Positions 35,930-45,027 of a stretch of DNA of 64,000 bases are shown in pieces. The first letter of the stretch is position 1; every line of letters begins with the position of its first letter. The stretch spans positions 6,093,501 through 6,157,500 of the forward strand of contig CANTUQ010000070.1 in NCBI GenBank assembly GCA_947683425.1, in the 5' to 3' direction. The notes under the pieces were generated by a model. The model was not told the DNA's origin. It did not search any database and saw only the letters and a list, made by a program, of their open reading frames with translations. The stretch is from Excoecaria cochinchinensis (taxonomy: Eukaryota; Streptophyta; Magnoliopsida; Malpighiales; Euphorbiaceae). A program made the translations under genes and the position numbers.

Positions 35930-37312
35930 TGTGAGTCCCAATTATATGATCTAGAGGGGGGTGAATAGATCATTTCATTATTTTTTTTTCGTGGTCTGGA
36001 TATGTTAGAACACAAACAATTGATATGCAAACTTTTATCATTATAACAAATTCATTTTATGCAAATTTACTTCATGTAATTTTTATTATCCTTTATGTTT
36101 AACAACACCTATGGACGAAATTATTAATGAGAAGAGATCAGACTTTCATGGGACAGATTAATTTAGAAAAATCAAGTTTATCTCATTTTTCTAGAACACA
36201 GGCAATTTTTCAGACTCTGTTCTGTAGAATACAGAATAGATAAAACAGTTAATTTCAGCATAAGTTATAAGGCACAAAATAAAAAGAGATTAAGGGATAG
36301 AGAAGTTTAACACAGCTATTTATAGAGGTTCGGCCATTGCCTACATCCTCTCCTTAAGACAATGCATCTTAAGAGTTTCTCTCTTTCTATTGTGACTCTA
36401 TTTACGGGCAAGAGTCAAAAGCCTGTTACAAAATAGCTATCCCAAGTTTTTCTTCCCAAGTGAAAACTTTAAAATACTTAATCATTTTTGCAAAGTAAAA
36501 TGATCAAAACACTTAGCCCTTTTTCCCAAGTAAAAGAACCTAAACACTTGCTAGTTTATTTTCCTAGGTTCTAGCAACCTAACCTCACCATTTTATCTCA
36601 CAAATATAAGACCTCACTTAACATGATTACAATTGAAGCTATAATCATATTTGAGGAGATGTGATCATGAATGCACATGAAGGAATGAAAAACTTACAAG
36701 ATAAAACACAATTTAGAATAGAAAATCGTTTTTCACTCACTTCTTAAAACACACCAACACAATTCCTTTTTATAGCTGAAAATTGTAGTTTGTTAGGTGT
36801 GAACATAATTTTAAAAATGTTTCTATAATTGAAGAGATCTGATTTGAGAGTGATTTCTTCTGATTTTATGCTTCTTTGAGTAAGAAGAATCAGATTTAAA
36901 ATGAAAGACTTCCTTTCCATTTTCAAAAGCTTTAATTGTGGATTTTTATCTTTTTAGGAAAGAGATAATTTTGTTTTAGGTAATCATGTGATTTAAAGAT
37001 ATATTTTATGCAGGTAATAATGCAATAGACGTGCTGTGAGTGTGTGGGAACCTCAAAGATGATTTTACAAAGTTTATTTCCTAATAAACCTTTAGGACTG
37101 CAGGTCTGTTCTGACGGATGTAGAACACGAACACGTTTGTTCTGTACTTGGTAGAACACTCTGCATCGTGTTCTGTACTTGGTAGAACACTCTGCATCAG
37201 CACTTGAACTTTGGGCCTGCAATATAAATTCTAGAAAGAATTCCAATTTTGTCAAGTGCAAATGTTTTGTTAATGCATCAAAACCTAAAACACTAGCCCA
37301 TTGAGCCAACAG
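35930..37312 (-). repeat. 5' LTR of the SIRE-like element (1383 bp)
   Basis: Full length: TGTTGGCTC at 37312 on the minus strand to GACTCACA at 35930. It contains a CTATAAATAG box (see 36317) and a duplicated ~30-bp 'TGTTCTGTACTTGGTAGAACACTCTGCATC'-type unit (about 37136-37199; also in the other LTR), which could act as an enhancer repeat. Confidence 0.95.
36317..36324 (-). promoter_or_regulatory. TATA box of the SIRE-like 5' LTR
   Basis: TATAAATA on the minus strand within CTCTATAAATAGCTGTG, a canonical plant TATA context. Unchanged in the 3' LTR (27215-27222). Confidence 0.7.
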
Positions 37313-37418
37313 GTTGTACCCCAACATCATCTTCATACACCAAAATGTTTGGATCACAATTAATGTCCGTCACTCCATATGGAAAAAATCACTCAACAAA
37401 ATTGTGCAGGTTTATATA

Positions 37419-37954
37419 GTCTTTAAAGGGTCAATTCACTCATGGTCACTCAACTTATCACTTATCGCACAAAAGTAACCGACTTTTTTTTTTATCTTAA
37501 ATGTCACTGAATTTCTAATATTTTTTCAAAAAAGTCATGTTAACCGGAATCCGGCGAGAATCCCTGTCGGATTGATGACATGGCATATGACACGTGGCAA
37601 CGAATAGTAAATATATGACTTTTTTGCAAAAATATTAGAAGTCAGTAACATTTAAGTTGAAAAAAAAAAGAAAATTGGTTATTTTTGCGCGATAAATAAT
37701 AAATTTAGTGACCGTAAGTGAAATTGATTTAAATGTAGCATTTGTTGGAAATATTGTTAAACGACATGTAGTTTCTGACATGACATACCATGTCATCAAT
37801 CCGGCGATAGTCCTCACCGGATTCCGGTCAACATGACTTTTTTGCAAAAATATTAAAAGTTCAGTGACATTTAAGTAAGAAAAAAAAAGTCAGTTACTTT
37901 TGCGCGATAAGTGATAAATTGAGTGACCGTTAGTGAAATCAACTCGTCTTTAAA
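37419..37954. repeat. 9-bp target duplication GTCTTTAAA flanking the Mutator MITE
   Basis: GTCTTTAAA at 37419-37427 and 37946-37954. Both copies lie in RLK coding sequence (Phe-Lys-Asp codons). Confidence 0.92.
37428..37945. mobile_element. Mutator-type MITE (518 bp) in RLK exon 2
   Basis: Long imperfect inverted arms: both ends read (G/A)(G/A)GT(C/T)(G/A)ATTTCACT-like, then GGTCACTCAACTTATCACTTATCGC. The arms extend well over 100 bp, including the ATCCGGCGA/TCGCCGGAT and CATGTCATCAATCCGG blocks. The 9-bp target duplication and long arms fit a non-autonomous MULE. It is closely similar to 55494-56014. Confidence 0.88.
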
Positions 37955-38057
37955 ACATTCATCGGTTGGTTTCTTTCTTGGAATAACATCTCTAACAATA
38001 AAATCCTGTAGCTATGTACATATCCTTATGCAGAAACAATGTCACTCATGCCATATT

Positions 38058-38131
38058 CTACAAAAAGGTAATAAGGTATTATATAGCATAATGACATGTA
38101 TATAAAATGTTATGACAAGCAATATAGGTAC
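38058..38131 (-). other. Relic RLK intron (74 bp)
   Basis: Donor CCAG^GTACCT at 38132/38131 and acceptor TTGTAG^AATATGG at 38058/38057. Splicing joins ...GYVVP to EYGM, giving the GY--PEYG motif expected at this conserved intron position. Confidence 0.75.
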
Positions 38132-38481
38132 CTGGAACAACATAGCCGACAGATCCTTTGATTACTGCAGAACTGCTTGCGTTCGGTTGATCCTCACCAG
38201 AAATTGTGGAGACAATCTTAGCCAATCCTAAATCTCCAACGTGCGCATTCATATCATCATCCAAAATAACATTGCTCGGCTTTAGATCACTATGTATAAT
38301 TGTGGATAAACAACCACTATGAAAATACTCCATTGCATAAGCAATATCAATGGCAATATTCAGTCCTCGTATTAATTTTAGGTTCCCTGATTCTGTTTGT
38401 TGCTCATATTTTGTGAGCAACCCATTTCTCCAAGCTCCCATTCGCCATGAATTGAAATATCAGAGCGTTGAAATCATTCCC
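38132..38481 (-). pseudogene. RLK kinase, catalytic-loop segment of exon 1
   Basis: NDFNALIFQFMANGSLEKWV precedes a frameshift near 38416. Then come HSDLKPSNVILDDDMNAHVG and DLGLAKIV. The catalytic Asp and Lys are present, but the loop is HSD (non-RD; the family norm is HCD) and the metal-binding DFG is DLG. Disabled by the frameshift. Confidence 0.88.
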
Positions 38482-38484
38482 TTC

Positions 38485-40155
38485 GAAGTACTTGGAAACT
38501 AAGTCGGTTTATGCACAAAAATGTTCGGAAACTGACGCGTGTTTATTATTTATACATCAGTCTATCAATATATCTTTAATTAGAGCATTTCTTTTGTGAT
38601 TTTGTGCTGGGTTATTGTGATTTAGTTGGTTTTGTGATTTTGTGCCCATATGGTAGCTTGTTTAATTTCTGATACTCGTTGTACTATTTTTGTATACAGA
38701 CAGAAAAGATGGGCTGGAAGCCAACACCCACCGAGCTTTATGTGTATTTGCACATGCACAAGAATGATGGCAAAACTTTTGTCGCGGACCAAGCACGAAT
38801 TGTGAATGTAAGTATTTAACAGCAATGTCTATTAAAGCTTGAAAAGTTCTTGTTTTATTTTCTTTTTCAGGAACGGGTTGTGGAATTACGCGAGAAGTAC
38901 TCGGAAACTGACCAAACACGAATTGTGAATGTAAGTTATAAGTTCATAAAATATGTTTACTCAAAGCCTTAAAAGCATTGATATTTAACAGCAATGTCAA
39001 TTAAAGCTTGAACAGTTCTTGTTTTATTTTCTTTTTTCGGAACGGGTTGAGGAATTACGCGAGAAGTACTCTGAAACTGAGTCAATCATCAACGAAACTC
39101 AATTGTTTTATGAAGCTGTTGGGTGAGAGAAGAGATGGGCGTATGGTCTCGGGTATGTTGGAGGACACTTTCATGGAGCGGACCTTCATTACTCTATTGG
39201 GTCCAATGGTAGGTTGGCTGATCCTTCTCATGCCCCAAGTCCTGTCAGTGATCTGCAAAGTATAAAGAAACTTAAAACTCTAATGGATTCAAAAATCACC
39301 ATAATTGAGCAAAAATTGAGAGTTGTGCAGGAAGAGATGTGCAAAACTATGGGAGATACCGTTGGAGCTGGTGCTTCCATGCATGTCGATGCTGACCATT
39401 ACGCTGCCCACAGTAACTCATTGCACCCACCAGCACAACGCACCTACCCTTCAGACCCTTAGTTCTTTCCATGTCTCTTAAACATATTAGTTTGGTACAT
39501 TTCTAAGACGAATGTTTGATGTTTGATACTGAATTACAGTTTAACTTTCATTATCGCTTAACTACTGAGACATATTGTGTTGTAGAATATTTGAGTGTTT
39601 GTTTTTAAAATGTTGTCGGAAATTGGATGTCTATATGAATGGATTTGACTGTGTTGTAGGCTATATGTGATTTCTTTATTACAGTATTTTAGGTATATAT
39701 CAATTTACAGGAATATGTTTTGTAAGGGAAATTAAATGAATTGTCATCAAGCTGTATGATTTTTTTGGATCTATTAGCTATGGAATTTTCCATAGCTAAA
39801 TTTAATATATTTAATTATACATAAACTATAGCTAAGGATATTTCGCTAGCTAAATATATTAATAAAATAATCATATAACTTAGCGATGGAATTGATGACG
39901 AAAATGTCCGTCAGTACCAAATGAAATGACTAAAAATAAGACTAATTCTGGCTTTCATTAAGGACAGATTGTACAACATACAGCTACAGAATTTTCAGTC
40001 TAAAATTTAACGATGGACTTAATCCCTAGCTTAAAAATAACTACAGGGATCCTTCTACCAATTTATATACATGGCTAAGGCATTTAGGGACGGATTTGCT
40101 CTATTTAGCTACAATTTTTTCCGTAGCTAAATGCTTTTCTTTTGTTTTGGTAGTG
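38485..40155 (+). mobile_element. CACTA fragment inserted in the RLK kinase exon
   Basis: The right end is ...TTTGTTTTGGTAGTG, a CACTA terminus (CACTACCAAAACAAAAG when read inward). About 430 bp of subterminal TTAGCTA(C/T)GGA-type repeats lie next to it (39770-40150). The left end has no CACTA terminus: it begins GAAGTACTTGGAAAC, resembling an internal exon repeated at 38891 and 39061. The transposase core is absent. Family differs from the 6266 element. Confidence 0.85.
38709..39462 (+). pseudogene. CACTA TNPA-like (Ptta-type) gene remnant
   Basis: Exons encode KMGWKPTPTELYVYLHMHK and FVADQARIVN with a GTAAGT donor, then ERVVELREKYSETD, then a duplicated copy ERVEELREKYSETESI. After a +1 shift they encode AYGLGYVGGHFHGADLHYS and a C-terminal tail ending SDP and a stop at 39462. 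The exon-plus-intron unit is duplicated in tandem (about 38786-38935 and 38912-39090). The acceptor of the second copy is changed from TTTCAG to TTTTCG. Confidence 0.75.
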
Positions 40156-40158
40156 TTC

Positions 40159-40862
40159 ATAGTCCATGCTTGAGCATACTCTGAGTAGCTTTACAAGATA
40201 TTCCAGTGCCTTATATTTCTATAAGCTTGGCATTCTGAAATAAAACGATTTGATGCTCCTCTTCTTTGCAAGTTTAACACCTTCACCGCCACTTTTGTGA
40301 GAATTCCTTTATGGACAGGGACATAGCTGCCAACACCAATTATGTTCAAAACGGCTGCATAAGATACTCTCAGGAATTGATGCTCTAATGATGGCGTGGC
40401 AATGTTCTTCTTTCTAGACATCCTTTTGCGATACCAGAAAATTAAAACACACATTGAGACAGCCACCAATATTGCAATAACTATTATAGGGATCAATATT
40501 TTCAGTGCCAATGGGACATTTTTCTTCTTGGGGTCTGAGAAGGAGCAAGAACATAGCTTTAACTCGGCCATACATCCACATAGAGCATTGTTCCCGGATA
40601 ATGAAACAGCACTGACATTGAGAAAGATTCAATGTTTTGGAACCTCCCCTTGCAGCTGGTTAAATGTCAGATCCAAACGTTTCAATCCATCTAGCTCCGT
40701 TAAAGAATCTGGTGGGGTTCGACCTGAAAAATTGTTATGCGAAACATCCAATTCTCTTAAACCCTGTAAAGCTCTAAAAACCTGAGGTGTCTCTCCTTGG
40801 AGCAAATTTCCTTCCAGATGGAGCTGTTCCAAACCCAAACACCTGCCAATAGTGTTTGGAAT
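40159..40862 (-). pseudogene. RLK last LRRs, membrane segment and kinase N-lobe
   Basis: LRRs LEQLHLEGNLLQGETPQVF and LRELDVSHNNFSGRTP, then LDLTFNQLQGEVPKH followed by a TGA stop (near 40639) where relatives have Gly. After it come NVSAVSLSGNNALCG, a membrane helix (ILIPIIVIAILVAVSMCVLIF) and the N-lobe with VHKGILTKVAVKVLNL. The glycine loop is damaged (GVGSYVPV; about ten upstream residues deleted), and a frameshift follows NIRHWNIL. Confidence 0.88.
40858..40862. repeat. Target duplication GGAAT (left)
   Basis: Matches 43041-43045 exactly. Confidence 0.93.
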
Positions 40863-41207
40863 TGTTGGATATTTTAAGAAAAATGAGAGAGTAAGGTGAT
40901 CAATCAACCAAAGTGACAGTAGAAAGAACACTCAATTTGCTGTATCTTGGCTCACCTTTATTTATTGAATAAGGAGTTTAAATACAGCTCGAATACAAAC
41001 TGAAGAAGAGAAAAAATAGGGCACTACATAGAACATATTCCCACGATTAACAACTTCCAAAAAAACAGCAACTTCTACTTACCACGTCTTTGAACAATTC
41101 AAACAACTAAAAACTTGAAATAACATAGCATAGTAAAAATCAAATGAACTAAATAAATTAAATTCCAGCATGGACCACGTTGCAGCAACTGAAGCATAAC
41201 TCCAACA
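40863..41207 (-). repeat. 3' LTR of the compact copia element
   Basis: 345 bp, next to the purine tract GCAAGGAGGAG (minus strand, 41208-41218). Confidence 0.93.
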
Positions 41208-41792
41208 CTCCTCCTTGCTTTGGATGCTGCAAACTTCAAGAATCTCCCTATTGATCTTTGTTGCGGAAAAGACTGATTGCTCATCCTCTAATGGATCAAG
41301 GGCAAAGCTCTTCTCTTTCATTTTTACTTTGAACAATTCATTCCCTTCTTTATCCTTAATTAGACACTGATTTGTTTCAAAGATAACTTGGAAACCTTTT
41401 TGAATCAACTGGCCAACACTCAACAAATTTTGACAAATATTAGGTACAAACAATACACCTTTGATAAGTTTTGTACCTGAAGTGCTTTCAATTGCTACTG
41501 TGCCTTTTCCCTTGACTTCAATGCACTCTCCATTGCCAATCTTCACTTTGGAAGTTACTGAAGTGTCCAATTCCTTGAAAAGATCACAATTAAAAGTCAT
41601 ATGGTTGGTACAACCGCTATCAATGAGCCACTTCTCACTTGAATTATAGGTTGCAAAGCAAGAAGCTACAAAGAGTTGCTCCTCCTCTTCCTCATCAGCA
41701 ACTTGAGCAACATTTTTCTGCTGCAAATTTTCCTCTGTCACCATCTTCTGTTGAATGTTGCTTTTGCAAATTCTCTAATGATGTCCCATCCC
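41208..41792 (-). pseudogene. Protease-like region of the compact copia element
   Basis: Same frame as gag but separated by two TAG codons (near 41793 and 41772), both explicable as CAG to TAG changes. It encodes WLIDSGCTNHMTFN (protease active site DSG) and GVLFVPNICQNLLSVGQL, then ends within a few residues of the LTR before any GAG-pre-integrase motif. Confidence 0.85.
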
Positions 41793-42620
41793 CTAACATT
41801 TTTCACATTGCTGATCTGGTCTTCTCCAGCATTTGAGAGGTGGATGACCCTTCCTTCCACAATGATTACAAGGAGGAAAATCATATTTGTTTTCCTCACT
41901 ATTACCTGGATAATAAGAATTATTCTTCTTGTACTTATTTCCTTTTCCTCTTTGGTTTGGATGAACTTTTGCAGGTAATGCACCCTCAATAAATCTTTCA
42001 GACCTCATAAGCCTTCTCTGCTCCTGTGCCTGCAAGGCATTCAACAACTCTGCCAAGCTAACCCTTGACAGATCTTTAGAATTTTCCAGCGAAGAAATGG
42101 AGGCTTCAAACCTTTCAGGAATAGTTACAAGAATTTTTTCAAATAATCTAGAATCAGGAAATTCAGAGCCAAGCAATCTTACTTTGTTAACTATTCTAAT
42201 CAATTTGTCAGAATACTCCTTAACAGTTTCTGAATCTTTCATCCTTTGAAACTCAAATTCTCTGATCAAGTTCAGAATCTTCATTCCTTTGATCCTCTCA
42301 TTTCCTTCAAATTCCTTCTTTAGGAAATTCCAGACCTCAAAAGCTGATTTCATTGACATAATCCTGACAAAAATTTCAGATGAGACAGCAGCAAAAAGTG
42401 TAGCTCTTGCCTTGGACTTCCTTGATTTCTTCTCCTTGTGATTCTTAATCTGTGCCATGGTTGGATTTGCAGGTAATGGAGGAACTTCGTAGTCCTCCTC
42501 AACAGCCTCCCAGAGATCATTTGCCTCCAGATGAGCTTCCATCCTTGCTGCCCAAACATGATAACCATCACCATTGAAGACTGGTGGTGCCAAAGCAGTA
42601 AAAGGTGTTTCTGAATCCAT
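41793..42620 (-). CDS. Gag of the compact copia element (275 aa)
   Basis: From MDSETPFTAL (start 42620; 59 bp after the primer site) through the copia gag core (GYHVWAARMEAHLEANDLWEA, EVWNFLKKEFEGNERIKGM, LLGSEFPDSRLFEKIL) to a zinc knuckle CNHCGRKGHPPLKCW and a stop right after CEKC. The frame is open, so gag protein could still be made, unlike the disrupted protease. Upstream in-frame codons run into the LTR and are unlikely to be translated. Confidence 0.85.
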   Translation of the reverse strand: MDSETPFTALAPPVFNGDGYHVWAARMEAHLEANDLWEAVEEDYEVPPLPANPTMAQIKNHKEKKSRKSKARATLFAAVSSEIFVRIMSMKSAFEVWNFLKKEFEGNERIKGMKILNLIREFEFQRMKDSETVKEYSDKLIRIVNKVRLLGSEFPDSRLFEKILVTIPERFEASISSLENSKDLSRVSLAELLNALQAQEQRRLMRSERFIEGALPAKVHPNQRGKGNKYKKNNSYYPGNSEENKYDFPPCNHCGRKGHPPLKCWRRPDQQCEKC

Positions 42621-42680
42621 GGAAGAAGAAAGCAAAAAAAAAAAAAAATTTCTCTCAATCATAGGTCCCTTAAGAAGAGG

Positions 42681-42692
42681 GCTCTGATACCA
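42681..42692 (-). other. Primer binding site of the compact copia element
   Basis: TTGGTATCAGAGC on the minus strand, three bases inside the 5' LTR. Confidence 0.85.
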
Positions 42693-42695
42693 ATA

Positions 42696-43040
42696 TGTTG
42701 GATATTTTAAGAAAAATGAGAGAGTAAGATGATCAATCAACCAAAGTGACAGTAGAAAGAACACTCAATTTGCTGTATCTTGGCTCACCTTTATTTATTG
42801 AATAAGGAGTTTAAATACAGCTCGAATACAAACTGAAGAAGAGAAAAAATAGGGCACTACATAGAACATATTCCCACGATTAACAACTTCCAAAAAAACA
42901 GCAACTTCTACTTACCACGTCTTTGAACAATTCAAACAACTAAAAACTTGAAATAACAGAGCATAGTAAAAATCAAATGAACTAAATAAATTAAATTCCA
43001 GCATGGACCACGTTGCAGCAGCTGAAGCATAACTTCAACA
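42696..43040 (-). repeat. 5' LTR of the compact copia element
   Basis: 345 bp; differs from the 3' LTR at about four sites. A TATTTAAAC sequence (minus strand, near 42812) is the likely TATA element. Confidence 0.93.
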
Positions 43041-43045
43041 GGAAT
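43041..43045. repeat. Target duplication GGAAT (right)
   Basis: Matches 40858-40862. Removing the element and one copy joins the LRR codons ...GLFWYDS to IPNTIGRC. Confidence 0.93.
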
Positions 43046-43392
43046 CATACCAAAATAATCCATTGTCTGATAAATCCAAATTTACCTGATTTTGAAGGGA
43101 TCCAACTTCAGCTGGGCATTTGCAGCTAAATTGAGGGAGATTGAAAGGAAGAAAGGGTTGCAACTTGTGTTGGTATTGAACCCGAGAGAGTATTGGAAGA
43201 GAGTTCCAATTCAATCAAAGTTATGACTATTGCCAAGACTTGGAGGTATGGTCCCATTTAGATTGTTGAACCCATTATAGAGATTACTCAACATGTAGAC
43301 AAATTGCCAATTGAAGATGGAATATTCCTTGTGAAGTTGTTTCTACTCAAAGGAAACATATAAAAATGCAGCTAATCCTCCAGCGAGAAAAG
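43046..43392 (-). pseudogene. Degenerate RLK leucine-rich repeats
   Basis: Recognisable NIPSSIGNLS, GTIPPSLGN, PAEVGSLQNQVNLDLSDN repeats with frame breaks and stops between them. Confidence 0.75.
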
Positions 43393-43447
43393 CTATTATT
43401 GCCAAAATAGATAAATACCAATGTATTTTTTTAAAAAAAAAAAAAAG

Positions 43448-44204
43448 ATAAATGCCAATGTTTTTAAAATCGGACCGGCCGGTCGAACGCGTTCAACTGC
43501 GAACCGGATAGAAAATCAGTTCAATCTAATACAAAAATCAGATTATGCAAAAAAACCGGATTGAACATCAAAAATCGGGTTGGACTAAAAAAACCTAATA
43601 TACCCTAAAATATATTTTTATAATCTGAATTAATAGTTATTGGATATTATTCAATTAAAAATCTATATTTGACAATAAAATCAATTCATATTATTATTAA
43701 ACTTGATAAAACTGAAAATTATGTGAAATTATTTTCACTATATTTTTATTTTATATTTTTTAGATATTAAATAATTACATAATTTAAATGTAATGAAATA
43801 TTAAGAAGTAAATTAAGATAAACATGATAATTATAAAAATAATATTTTTAGATAACGTCATAAAAAAATTTACAATTGAAATTAAAATTTAAAAATTTAA
43901 AAATATATTTTTCTTATAAATTAAAATATTTAACAAAAAAAAATCAGTTGTAGTGTTTAAGTTTACTATTATTGCAAAAAAAAAAGTAGTTAAATAAATG
44001 AAAAATGATTAATATGTTGATATTTTATAATTAATAGGTTGTTTAAATGTGTTTTTTATATACCAAATTTTTAATTTTTTCTAAATAATTATATTTAAAA
44101 AAAATATAAAAACTCGAAATTAACTTGATCCAACCAGTTAATTCATAACTCAATCGGCAGATCGAGTCGATATCCGATCTGATTTTAAAAACATTGATAA
44201 ATAC
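43448..44204. repeat. 8-bp target duplication ATAAATGC/ATAAATAC around a hAT MITE
   Basis: 43448-43455 and 44197-44204, one mismatch. Confidence 0.75.
43456..44196. mobile_element. hAT-like MITE, CAATGTTTTTAAAA family (741 bp)
   Basis: Ends CAATGTTTTTAAAATCGGA and its inverted copy TCTGATTTTAAAAACATTG, with GGACCGGCCGG and related subterminal motifs. 8-bp target copy, no ORF. Related to 54247-55111. Confidence 0.8.
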
Positions 44205-44539
44205 AATTAGCTATCATTAATAATTTTATCTTTGAACCAAAAACAGACAAGGGTGTAATACCATAAATAAAAAGTGTTTCTAATAGAAAAAAAGTTTTTG
44301 TAACTGAAATATGTTTTATTAAACCGCCTACAATAACTAAATTTTGACTTTAATATGAATAATAACCGCAATAGTTTCCATTATTAAATGCATAATGGAT
44401 CCAAATCCTAAAAATAATAATGCTTTCAAATAGGTATGAGTAATCAAATGAAATAAAGCTTCTTAATATGACCTCATACCTAGAACTAACTTCATATAAC
44501 CCAACTGAGAGACATTGTAGTGTAAGCTAAATTCTTTTT

Positions 44540-44904
44540 AATATCAGAAAATGTGTTGTTTCTCAGGGAAATCATTCGTAAACGCTGCAGACGACCAATC
44601 TCTTGGGGGATATGGCCATATGGAAACTATTATTTTGGAGATGTATGAACCTGAGGAAGGAGAGGTTTCCAATATGAGGGGAAAGTGATCCCACTAAGCT
44701 TCGCAAGCTCAGGTTCAAACCCACCACCCTGTGAGGATGCCTTCCACCGCATGAAATGCCTTGCCAATTGCAATAATGCACAGAATCATTCCAAGAATTC
44801 AAGACCTGAAATGGGTCTTTCTGTATGGAATGTTTGAAGGACAGCAAAGAAAGTCGATCAGTCTCGTTTTGCAAGCAATTCGTTGGACTATATTGCACAG
44901 TCAT
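44540..44904 (-). pseudogene. RLK LRR N-terminal domain
   Basis: ETDRLSLLSFKHSIQKDP and LNSWNDSVHYCNWQGISCG (the N-terminal cap with paired Cys), then VVGLNLSLRSLVGSLSPHIG and LHLQ-type repeat FIHLQNNSF. A frameshift near 44615 moves the frame to IPQEIGRLQRLRMISL. No signal peptide is present upstream of MTVQYSP, so the first codons are lost. Confidence 0.88.
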
Positions 44905-45027
44905 TAAAATTTCTTTATTAAATTATGAAGTGCGCTTTTTCTTTTTCTTTTTCTTTTTTTTTTTTCAAGAAATTTATTTAAAAATTAATGATTATTCTGC
45001 AAGACAAAATGCATATGTGAAGTAAAT

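Larger units (their letters stand above)
26852..37312 (-). mobile_element. Young SIRE/Maximus-type Ty1/copia retrotransposon with intact gag, pol and third ORF
   Basis: Minus-strand order: 5' LTR (35930-37312), primer site, gag (583 aa), pol (1034 aa), an extra 504-aa ORF, a long 3' UTR, polypurine tract and 3' LTR (26852-28209). The size (~10.5 kb), the gag with two zinc knuckles around a coiled coil, and the extra ORF between pol and 3' LTR all fit the SIRE/Maximus lineage. The shared part of the LTRs (~1358 bp) shows only three differences by eye, all transitions. The 3' LTR lacks its last 24 bp and there is no target duplication, so the left flank was rearranged after insertion. Confidence 0.92.
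37313..38057 (-). pseudogene. RLK kinase exon 2, split by a Mutator MITE
   Basis: Starts after an acceptor TTTTTGTAG with EYGMSDIVSA, then a stop, then SYRILLLEM and KPTDE-like residues. It resumes beyond the MITE with INLHNFVE, a stop, and VTDINCDPNILVYEDDVGVQP-like residues up to the SIRE LTR. This is kinase subdomains VIII-X of XA21-like proteins. The codons after 'GVQP' are absent from the window. Confidence 0.85.
38482..40158. repeat. 3-bp target duplication TTC flanking the CACTA fragment
   Basis: TTC at 38482-38484 and 40156-40158. Removing the insert and one TTC rejoins CSSMDYE to GNDFNAL in one frame, the expected kinase sequence. Confidence 0.85.
40863..43040 (-). mobile_element. 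Compact copia element carrying only gag and protease (TR-GAG-like), inserted in RLK LRRs
   Basis: Two 345-bp LTRs (TGTTGGATATTTTAAG...CAACA) bounded by a perfect GGAAT duplication; total 2178 bp. The interior has a tRNA-iMet primer site, gag with zinc knuckle, a protease-like segment and a purine tract, but no integrase, reverse transcriptase or RNase H. This is the layout of non-autonomous terminal-repeat elements with a gag domain. About four LTR differences (hand count) imply recent insertion. Confidence 0.93.
37313..44904 (-). pseudogene. LRR receptor-kinase (LRR-XII, XA21/EFR type) pseudogene cut by at least four transposons
   Basis: Reading on the minus strand one finds, in gene order: the LRR N-terminal domain (44540-44904), degenerate LRRs (43046-43392), last LRRs, juxtamembrane, membrane segment and start of the kinase (40159-40862), kinase catalytic loop (38132-38481), a 74-bp intron with intact GT-AG at the position conserved in this subfamily, and a second exon (37313-38057). 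A hAT MITE, a small copia element, a CACTA fragment and a Mutator MITE separate the pieces. Frameshifts and stops occur throughout. The signal peptide and the C-terminal kinase end are missing. Intact relatives sense pathogen peptides; this copy cannot. Confidence 0.9.

Noticed and set aside
39008..39265. 85-aa plus-strand frame as a separate gene
   Set aside because: It is the out-of-frame continuation of the CACTA TNPA-like exon; the true frame switches near 39140.
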